From NCBI GenBank assembly GCA_900543105.1, contig UQQA01000066.1:1-13669 (forward strand): a DNA stretch of 13,669 bases. The letters run 5' to 3'. The notes under the pieces are model-generated. The model was not told the DNA's origin. It ran no database searches and was given only the letters and a program-made list of their open reading frames with translations. Source of the stretch: an uncultured Ruminococcus sp. (GTDB lineage Bacteria; Bacillota; Clostridia; Oscillospirales; Ruminococcaceae). Below, piece after piece: positions 7,383 to 13,669 of the stretch. Made by a program: the position numbers and the translations under genes. The first letter of the stretch is position 1. Each line of letters starts with the position of its first letter.

Positions 7383-10300
7383 ATGACCGAATATGTAAAC
7401 AAGGACTACTACAACAGCATAAAGGGCAGCTGTTCATATATCGACCTTAACGGACAGAACATTCACAGCGTAATGGAAAGGCTGAAAGCGGAGGGCATTA
7501 TGTTTTCCGCAGCATACGGCGGTTACAGAAATACTGTTACCGTCAGCAAGGCAGATTCGCAGAGAGCCTTTGCCATTGCCGCAGAATACAAAACCGCACC
7601 GCAGAATACGCAGCGTATTATCGGAAATATTGAGTATTCAAAAATACGGGACAGAAATTTTATCAATACCGACCCCGGTACCGCTTTGCAGGTCGCAAAT
7701 CTCCTTTCGGGAGATGCAAGCATACGCTTTTCGGGAAGAATACTTGAAAACTCTGCCACCATTACCGTAAGCGGAAGAAAAAATGCGGAAATGGTCAATC
7801 GTATGATTGATAATATCCGCAACGCAGACATCATAAACGAGCTTTACAAGGCAGGATATGAACGCCTTGCGGACACGAACGGTTTTGTAAATATCCGCAA
7901 CAATGCAAGCGGTGAGATTGTAGGCTTCCGCAGTATGGATATGGTCCGTGAAATGTTCGGTGATGCGAGCAGCGAATTTTTTCACCCCACCGCATATCGT
8001 GTGGACAGTATTTCCGAAGCGGACGAGCCTTTCTATATTTCCGAGGTTGACAGCGTGACTGCCGATGAAAAGAATGTTTATGTTGATGAAAATATTTCCG
8101 TTCCCGTCTTTGACAGCAGGGAAAATGCGGAGCAGTATGCAGAAGAAAAAGGCATTGACCTTACGGATTTTGAGGAAGTAATCTCCGAACCTGTTGCAGA
8201 TGTTCCGGTGGAACATTTCGATGATACGGCAGAATTATCTCCCTCTGAACAGCTTAAAAAGAGGGTAAATGCGGAGCTTGACGCGTATATTTCCGAGATG
8301 AAATCCCGTCCGTTTGATGAGATTATCGAAGCCGCATACAGAGTGACTGCCTGCAAGCAGATAAACGAATACATAACCAATGAAGAACCCGACCTTACGG
8401 AAGCACAGCTTTCCGCACTTCTTTCAATGGATAATATCCTTGATGAAATCTATCTTGAATGGGTGAAGAATGATTCCGCAGAAAGCTATGATGATGTGCT
8501 TATGGTTATGCAGGACAGGGCAGACCGAATTTTGCTTTCGCAGCAGAGGGGAAATGTTCCGGTGGAACATTTTGAGTCCGAAGTGCCAAAGGACGAGGTT
8601 GCCGAAGCTCTGAGCCTTGCTGAGAATAACCTGACATTTTCGGTTGTTACCATAAACAATGAGCTTGTATTTGCGGTAGGAGAATACATTGAAAAGGACG
8701 ATATTCACGGCTTGGAGGAATATCAGGACTATATTGCAAAAAATCAGCCTGACGAGGTAAGAGCGTACGTTGAATACTGTATGATAGGCAATTCGGAGCT
8801 TGAATCGGAAATGGCATATTCCAGTGATATTGACTTTATCAATGCAAATCTCAAGGCAGTAATGAACCATCCGCAGACAACGAATCTTGAAATAAACAGC
8901 TATGTTATTGCAACTCCCGATGAAATGCTTGAAAGCAGGCAAGCTGAAAAGCTGCTTGTCGAAGCAAAGGGATATATAACCGATTTTCTTGAAAAAGAGT
9001 ATGGCACTGAACCCTCGGAGGACACCTACAAGGACTTGGAAAATGTTCCGCTGGGATATACTTCCCTCGGAGATGATGCCGACCACGATTTCAGCGTTAC
9101 CGCAAATCTCTTGGACTTTTCAATCAGCTATACACTTGACGGAGTGGAGATTACAACAGAAAAATATGACAGTCTTGAGGAAATGACGGAAGTTGCTTTG
9201 ACCTGCCTTGACTTTGATGATATGGTAACGGTAGGCAATGAAGCTCTTGAAAAAGCGGAGAGTGAAAAATTTCACCTTGTTATTCCCGAAATTGATGTTG
9301 ATATTGATATGAGGGACATTGACAGCATTGCCGTTCAGACACCCGATGATGTGCTGATGTTCTATTACAGCAGCAATAACAAAACCATTGAGCGAGCTTG
9401 GCAGAGCGATGAAAATTCCGATACTGCCGTTGATGTTGACGATGTTGCGATTGACATTCGGAGTGCCGTTTCAAACGGCTTTGCGGTGGAGGTTTATGAA
9501 ACCGCAGAGGATAGAAAAATAGCAGAAGATAATTCTGTTGAAATCCCCGAAAATCTTACCGCCATTGACGATGATACTGCTGTTATTATGTGGGAGCAGG
9601 GAATTACCGTTTACCACAGCGGCACGGAAATTCCTCCTATGGAAGAAAACGGGGAGAATGAGCATAGCATTTTTGAAAATCTGTCCGATGATTTTTATGC
9701 GGACAAGGAAGATGTAAAGACATTCAGAATTGCCGATGAAATTGCTTCGGAAATCTGGGATATGAACCGTGTTTTCTCCAACGTTCCCAATGAGGTGGGA
9801 CAGCCCTATTATCTGTCACTTGAATCGGGAAACTATGATGAGTGGGAGGACTACAACAAAGGTCTGAACGAATATCAGAACACTCTGAAAGCACTTTACA
9901 CGGGAAATTTCACAGCCGTTGAAGATTATCTGGAAAATGTTCGCAGTTCCGAAGATGTAAGCGAGGAAATGCAGGAGCAGGCGGCTTCTCTCCTTGATGC
10001 GGTCAAGTCATTCAGAAACCTGTCGGGAATTGAGGACAGAGCCGAAAAGGAAAACGAACCCACATACAAGATTTATCAGCTGAAAAATGGGGAGGAGTAT
10101 CACAATCTCCGCTTTACACGCTGGGACGATATGCCGAGGTTTAATCTGTCCTTTGATAGGAAAAATTATGACGAGGTTTACGGCGGCAATATTGCCGATG
10201 TGACCAAATTCCCTTTTAAAGAGGGAATTCTTGAAGATATTTTCAAAAAGTTTAACAGCGACCGTCCCGAAGATTTCAAGGGACGCAGCCTGTCGGTCAG

Positions 10301-13300
10301 CGATGTGGTGGTTTTGGAGGATAAAGAGGGCAGCTCCGCACATTTCGTTGACACAGTTGGAATGGCAGATGTTACCGACCTTTTCTTTGAATTGAAAAAG
10401 GAAACTATCGACCTTTCAAGGCTCACGGAGGTGGAGATTACCGAGGAATACGACCGCAGAGGTGATGAACCCGACAATTCCACGCACGTTAAGAATACCA
10501 TACTTTTTACGGATTTGGATAAGTCCGAAATCAGCAGATACAAGGATTTTACATACGATAACGGTGTAATGCCCGATAGTGATGAGGGATATACAATCGT
10601 AACATCTCAGGATATGCTTGATGAAATAAACGGGTATATGGACAAGTCAAGAAAGAAATCGGGTATTTCAATTTCTGTTACGGATAACGAGGGCAATACC
10701 AAAAGACTTAATGGCTTGCTTTTTGAATTTACTCTTGGAGATAGAAATGTTCCGGTGGAACATCTTGAAGAAAACGAAAAAATGCCTCTTTACGGCAAGA
10801 GCATCGAAGAAGCAAGTGAGCTTGGCGAAAGAGATAAATACTTTGCAAATATGAAAGAAAACAAGAGATGTGAAGATGCTATTGTAACTGCTATTGCGGA
10901 TAATTACAGAAACAGCAGACTTGACACAGACGGTGTGCTTTCCGATGTGCTGAAAGAATTTGTCTTTGAAAGAATCGAGCTTGTTGTTGCGGCAAGATTA
11001 TCCAATCTTTCCTTTGACGGACGAATTGATAAATCCAACGTTGAATGGGCAAACGATGTACTTTCAGGTCTTTCCGAAAGCGAGAGAAAGAAGCTATGTG
11101 CGGATACGCACCTTAACTCTCACCCCGGACTTATAAATCTTTTTGCAAACAAAATCATAGATGAGGAACGTGTGCTTTCACAGAAAGAACAGGCTGCTGA
11201 GAAAGAAGCAGAACCCTATGAGCCGAAGCTGGGTGACAAGTTCCGTGACAATAGCGGCGAAGTCTGGGAGCTTACATCTCTTACGGGAGTGATGCCTTGG
11301 TACACCGACCAGTGTGCCATAACAAGCGTAAGCGGAAATGTTTCCATTACAAAGAACGAGAATTATTCAAATCTCCTTGATACGGCAAAGTATCAGCGTG
11401 TTGCAGATGCTCCCGAAGCTGTTAAGACAGCAGACTATTCCCCGAAAATCGGTGATTTGGTGGAGCTTGACGGACAGGTGTATTCTGTTGCCGATATTGA
11501 CAGCGGCGTTATATCTCTTGCCGACACCGAAACTTTGCTTGGAGAAACAAGGCGAATGACATTGAGCGAATTTCTTTCAAGCGGTTTTGAGGTTGTGGAA
11601 GCAACCGGAGAAGAAACAGTTTCCGCAGATGTTCCACTGGAACATCTTGAAAAAACTTCCGAAACGGAAAATGTTCCACTGGAACATCAAGAGCCGAAGG
11701 CAGAGAATTATGTAATTACCGATGAAAATCTCGGCGTGAAAACACCAAAAGCGAGATTTGCTGCCAATGCTGCCGCTATCCGCACACTTAATGCCATTGA
11801 AGCGGAACACAGAACAGCCACACCCGATGAACAAGCTGTTTTGTCCGGTTACACAGGCTGGGGAGCAATTCCAAACGCTTTTGATTCCAATAACAAGGAC
11901 TGGAGCAACGAATATGCAGAGCTGAAAACTCTACTTACAGATGAGGAATTTATTGATGCAAGGCGTTCAACGTTAAATGCACATTTTACCTCTCCCGTTA
12001 TTATCAATGCCATTTATGAGGAACTTGCAAACCTCGGCTTTGAGCAGGGAAAAATCCTTGAGCCTGCTATGGGTATCGGAAACTTTTTCGGTGCAATGCC
12101 CGAAAAAATGCGAGGAAGTGAGCTTCACGGCGTTGAGCTTGACAGTCTTACGGGAAGAATCGCACAGCAGCTTTATCCTGATGCGGACATTCAGATTAAG
12201 GGATTTGAAAAGACCAAGTTTGAAAATGACAGCTTTGATGCTGTTGTGGGCAACGTTCCTTTCGGTGACTACAAGCTATCCGACAAGGACTATGATAAGC
12301 ACAAGTTCTATATTCACGATTATTTCATTGCGAAGTCTATCGACAAGGTTCGACCCGGCGGTGTGCTTGCCGTTGTTACCTCAAAGGGAACAATGGATAA
12401 GGAAAACCCCGAAATGCGTAAGTATATTGCACAGAGAGCGGAGCTTCTGGGTGCAATCCGTCTGCCTAACAATGCTTTTAAGGCTAACGCAGGAACAGAG
12501 GTAACATCGGATATTCTTTTCTTCCAAAAGCGTGAAAGAGCCATTGAAATAAATCCCGATGAAATTGAATGGCTTAACAAGGCTGAAACCGCCGAGGGAT
12601 TCCGTGTAAACGGATATTTTGCAAATCACCCTGAAATGGTTCTCGGCACAATTACCGAAGCAAATCAGAAGTACGGTCCTACCGAAAACACACAGGTTAT
12701 TCCCTTTGAGGGTGCAGACCTTAAACAGCAGCTGGCAGAAGCGGTGCAGAATATTCAAGGCACATATACACCGAGAGCCGAAAAAGGCACAAAGAAAAAA
12801 GAAGCGGAGAATATTATCCCTGCTCCTGCAAATTCAAGGGTATATAGCTATTATGCCGTGAATGGAAGTGTGTATTTCCGTGAGGAAGGTGATACAATGG
12901 CCAAGGCAAATCTTAAAGGGGAAGCTTTAAAAAGAGCATTGGCAATGGTTGAACTCCGAGATACCGTTCGTGAGCTTCTCGATATGCAGCTTGATAATGC
13001 TGACAGTGCTTATGATACGGACATTGCCGAGTGCCGTGCAAAGCTGAATGAAAAGTACGATGCCTTTGTGGAGAAATTCGGACACTTCGATGATAAGAAG
13101 AATATTCGTGCATTTAAGGGCGATGACGGATACAACTTTCTGACCGCACTTGAAAGCAAAAACAAGGACACAGGTGAGTATGAAAAGGCGGATATTTTCT
13201 TCCACGATACCGTAAAGCCGAATAACGTTGTCACCCACGTTGAAACCGCAGAAGAAGCGCTTATTTTGTCCGTATCCGAAAAAGCAAGAGTGAATTTTGA

Positions 13301-13658
13301 GTATATGACCGAGCTTTGCGGAATGAGCAAGGAAACCCTTATATCCGAGCTTGAGGGACAGATTTACCGACTGCCGCAGGAGGAAGAAAAGTATGTGACC
13401 GCCGATGAGTATCTGACGGGAAACATTCGCACAAAGCTCCGTCAGCTTGAATATGCTCCCGATAATATGGACGTAAGCAAGCACAGAGAAGCACTTGAAG
13501 CGGCTATGCCGAAGCGTGTTGAAGCAAAGGATATTTCCGTTAAGCTGGGCGCACACTGGGTAGCTCCCGAATATGTAACGCAGTTTATCGATCAGAAATT
13601 CTATCCGAGCTGGCGAAGCAGGGTAGAAGCACAGTACAGCCGTGCATCGAATTTCTGA
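7383..13658 (+). CDS. Giant polyvalent protein with N6-adenine methyltransferase domain, 3' end probably truncated
   Basis: This 2,091-codon frame encodes a multidomain protein of the 'polyvalent' type known from phages and conjugative elements. Approximate order: two related alpha-beta units (26-145); a DUF3848-like helical domain (287-385); an LPD-type domain (about 520-625, PLGYTSLGDDADHDF); a very acidic stretch (633-737); a helical region (770-870); a YodL-like domain (895-1005, YKIYQL, NYDEVYGG, LSVSDVVVL); a DUF3849-like domain (about 1132-1262); two small beta domains each starting Y-x-PK-[LI]-GD (about 1279-1406); then a methyltransferase with motif I EPAMGIGNFFG (1560-1570) and motif IV NVPF (1624-1627). 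The last 300 residues match the region that usually precedes an SF2/SNF2-like helicase, which is missing. Relatives such as phage P1 DarB link methyltransferase-helicase proteins to protection of incoming DNA. Five VPxEH motifs lie at domain borders. The stop at 13656-13658 falls inside a suspicious inverted repeat, so the C-terminus is probably not real. Confidence 0.88.
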   Translation: MTEYVNKDYYNSIKGSCSYIDLNGQNIHSVMERLKAEGIMFSAAYGGYRNTVTVSKADSQRAFAIAAEYKTAPQNTQRIIGNIEYSKIRDRNFINTDPGTALQVANLLSGDASIRFSGRILENSATITVSGRKNAEMVNRMIDNIRNADIINELYKAGYERLADTNGFVNIRNNASGEIVGFRSMDMVREMFGDASSEFFHPTAYRVDSISEADEPFYISEVDSVTADEKNVYVDENISVPVFDSRENAEQYAEEKGIDLTDFEEVISEPVADVPVEHFDDTAELSPSEQLKKRVNAELDAYISEMKSRPFDEIIEAAYRVTACKQINEYITNEEPDLTEAQLSALLSMDNILDEIYLEWVKNDSAESYDDVLMVMQDRADRILLSQQRGNVPVEHFESEVPKDEVAEALSLAENNLTFSVVTINNELVFAVGEYIEKDDIHGLEEYQDYIAKNQPDEVRAYVEYCMIGNSELESEMAYSSDIDFINANLKAVMNHPQTTNLEINSYVIATPDEMLESRQAEKLLVEAKGYITDFLEKEYGTEPSEDTYKDLENVPLGYTSLGDDADHDFSVTANLLDFSISYTLDGVEITTEKYDSLEEMTEVALTCLDFDDMVTVGNEALEKAESEKFHLVIPEIDVDIDMRDIDSIAVQTPDDVLMFYYSSNNKTIERAWQSDENSDTAVDVDDVAIDIRSAVSNGFAVEVYETAEDRKIAEDNSVEIPENLTAIDDDTAVIMWEQGITVYHSGTEIPPMEENGENEHSIFENLSDDFYADKEDVKTFRIADEIASEIWDMNRVFSNVPNEVGQPYYLSLESGNYDEWEDYNKGLNEYQNTLKALYTGNFTAVEDYLENVRSSEDVSEEMQEQAASLLDAVKSFRNLSGIEDRAEKENEPTYKIYQLKNGEEYHNLRFTRWDDMPRFNLSFDRKNYDEVYGGNIADVTKFPFKEGILEDIFKKFNSDRPEDFKGRSLSVSDVVVLEDKEGSSAHFVDTVGMADVTDLFFELKKETIDLSRLTEVEITEEYDRRGDEPDNSTHVKNTILFTDLDKSEISRYKDFTYDNGVMPDSDEGYTIVTSQDMLDEINGYMDKSRKKSGISISVTDNEGNTKRLNGLLFEFTLGDRNVPVEHLEENEKMPLYGKSIEEASELGERDKYFANMKENKRCEDAIVTAIADNYRNSRLDTDGVLSDVLKEFVFERIELVVAARLSNLSFDGRIDKSNVEWANDVLSGLSESERKKLCADTHLNSHPGLINLFANKIIDEERVLSQKEQAAEKEAEPYEPKLGDKFRDNSGEVWELTSLTGVMPWYTDQCAITSVSGNVSITKNENYSNLLDTAKYQRVADAPEAVKTADYSPKIGDLVELDGQVYSVADIDSGVISLADTETLLGETRRMTLSEFLSSGFEVVEATGEETVSADVPLEHLEKTSETENVPLEHQEPKAENYVITDENLGVKTPKARFAANAAAIRTLNAIEAEHRTATPDEQAVLSGYTGWGAIPNAFDSNNKDWSNEYAELKTLLTDEEFIDARRSTLNAHFTSPVIINAIYEELANLGFEQGKILEPAMGIGNFFGAMPEKMRGSELHGVELDSLTGRIAQQLYPDADIQIKGFEKTKFENDSFDAVVGNVPFGDYKLSDKDYDKHKFYIHDYFIAKSIDKVRPGGVLAVVTSKGTMDKENPEMRKYIAQRAELLGAIRLPNNAFKANAGTEVTSDILFFQKRERAIEINPDEIEWLNKAETAEGFRVNGYFANHPEMVLGTITEANQKYGPTENTQVIPFEGADLKQQLAEAVQNIQGTYTPRAEKGTKKKEAENIIPAPANSRVYSYYAVNGSVYFREEGDTMAKANLKGEALKRALAMVELRDTVRELLDMQLDNADSAYDTDIAECRAKLNEKYDAFVEKFGHFDDKKNIRAFKGDDGYNFLTALESKNKDTGEYEKADIFFHDTVKPNNVVTHVETAEEALILSVSEKARVNFEYMTELCGMSKETLISELEGQIYRLPQEEEKYVTADEYLTGNIRTKLRQLEYAPDNMDVSKHREALEAAMPKRVEAKDISVKLGAHWVAPEYVTQFIDQKFYPSWRSRVEAQYSRASNF
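8200..8216 (+). repeat. Palindrome copy B (centre GGT)
   Basis: ATGTTCC-GGT-GGAACAT encodes D-V-P-V-E-H at residues 273-278 of the giant protein. It lies between the N-terminal alpha-beta region and the DUF3848-like domain. Confidence 0.9.
8554..8570 (+). repeat. Palindrome copy C (centre GGT), longest arms
   Basis: Here the arms extend to 9 bp (AAATGTTCC and GGAACATTT, 8552-8572) around GGT, making this the longest palindrome of the set. It encodes N-V-P-V-E-H at residues 391-396, just after the DUF3848-like domain. Confidence 0.92.
10747..10763 (+). repeat. Palindrome copy D (centre GGT)
   Basis: The core is identical to copies B and C. It encodes N-V-P-V-E-H at residues 1122-1127, immediately before the DUF3849-like domain and after the YodL-like region. 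Confidence 0.9.
11629..11645 (+). repeat. Palindrome copy E (centre ACT)
   Basis: ATGTTCC-ACT-GGAACAT encodes D-V-P-L-E-H at residues 1416-1421, at the end of the second small beta domain. It pairs with copy F, whose start is 42 bases further on (14 codons). Confidence 0.9.
11671..11687 (+). repeat. Palindrome copy F (centre ACT)
   Basis: The 17-bp core is identical to copy E. It encodes N-V-P-L-E-H at residues 1430-1435, just before the methyltransferase domain. The E/F pair is the only closely spaced pair and probably arose by local duplication. Confidence 0.9.
12060..12263 (+). other. Adenine methyltransferase motifs I and IV within the giant gene
   Basis: The segment runs from the S-adenosylmethionine-binding motif EPAMGIGNFFG (from 12060) to the catalytic NVPF motif (12252-12263). 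NVPF replaces the NPPY/NPPF of typical N6-adenine methyltransferases but is, as I recall, the usual form in element-borne methyltransferase-helicase proteins. A target-recognition domain is not evident, so sequence specificity cannot be predicted. Confidence 0.8.
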
Positions 13659-13669
13659 TCGATAAACTG
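13581..13669. repeat. Perfect 21-bp inverted repeat ending exactly at the right edge
   Basis: The left arm is 13581-13601 (beginning CAGTTTATCGATCAG) and the right arm 13649-13669 is its exact reverse complement, with a 47-base loop between. Base pairing stops at the inner edges, and the outer extension cannot be seen because the sequence ends. The right arm supplies the stop codon of the giant gene. A contig-end fold-back or k-mer-level assembly artefact is the simplest reading; a genuine terminator-like hairpin is less likely because of the long loop and the absence of a T tract. Confidence 0.85.

Noticed and set aside
9043..9059. Possible seventh, degenerate palindrome (ATGTTCC-GCT-GGGATAT, encoding NVPLGY)
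   Set aside because: The right arm has two mismatches, and NVPLGYTSLGDDADHD looks like the native start of an LPD-type domain, so the resemblance is probably coincidental.
11657..11669. TTCCG-AAA-CGGAA palindrome between copies E and F
   Set aside because: The arms are only 5 bp and the codons (S-E-T-E) are common here; it is too short to separate from chance.
7062..11687. Palindromes read as ParB-binding parS sites, LexA boxes or a CRISPR array
   Set aside because: The core resembles parS (TGTTTCACGTGAAACA) only partly and no ParB gene is present. The GAAC/GTTC order is opposite to the Gram-positive LexA box. Spacing is irregular (42 to about 2,190 bases) and all copies lie within coding frames, which excludes CRISPR.
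12252..12263. NVPF, resembling the start of the VPxEH motif
   Set aside because: It is the catalytic motif IV of the methyltransferase and has no palindrome.

Overview
The window looks like part of an integrative and conjugative (or related mobile) element from a Gram-positive anaerobe of the Clostridia, most likely a Ruminococcus/Oscillospiraceae-type gut bacterium. This is inferred from strong AGGAGG-type ribosome binding sites, moderate GC content, a stand-alone topoisomerase III of the mobile-element type, a DUF3991/Toprim protein, a DUF4315-like coiled-coil protein and a giant multidomain 'polyvalent' methyltransferase protein. No relaxase, coupling protein, VirB4, integrase, tRNA or rRNA gene is visible, so the assignment rests on gene families and synteny, not on conjugation genes.

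Layout. Positions 1-83 hold a near-consensus promoter and ribosome binding site pointing left, out of the window, so a divergently transcribed gene probably begins just beyond base 1. From 84 to the right end everything is one rightward, tightly packed and probably translationally coupled gene string: topB (84-2165), an unrecognised 484-aa protein (2166-3620), an acidic 93-aa protein (3601-3882, GTG start), a GAF-like/GGDEF diguanylate cyclase with an unknown C-terminal half (3901-5763), a DUF3991/Toprim primase-like protein (5763-7013), a short coiled-coil protein (7010-7369), and a 2,091-codon polyvalent protein (7383-13658) with an N6-adenine methyltransferase domain near its right end. Gaps are at most 18 bp and several genes overlap (20 bp, 1 bp, 4 bp). 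No gene-free stretch exceeds 300 bases.

The most unusual signal is a palindrome, ATGTTCC-N3-GGAACAT, present six times between 7062 and 11687. It lies once in the coiled-coil gene and five times in the giant gene, always in the same frame, encoding [N/D]-V-P-x-E-H at apparent domain boundaries. The copy in the coiled-coil gene has the centre in reverse-complement orientation (ACC instead of GGT). All six copies use CAT for histidine, although 20 of the 24 other histidines in the giant gene use CAC. This points to constraint or copying at the DNA or RNA level in addition to the peptide.

The right edge is suspicious. The last 21 bases are a perfect inverted repeat of 13581-13601, the stop codon of the giant gene lies in that repeat, and the expected downstream helicase domain is absent. 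The C-terminus is probably cut by a contig end or fold-back artefact. Working together, the genes look like a DNA-processing and host-interaction module of a mobile element: topoisomerase and primase-like functions for DNA maintenance or transfer, c-di-GMP synthesis to influence host behaviour, and a polyvalent methyltransferase protein of the type proposed to protect incoming DNA.
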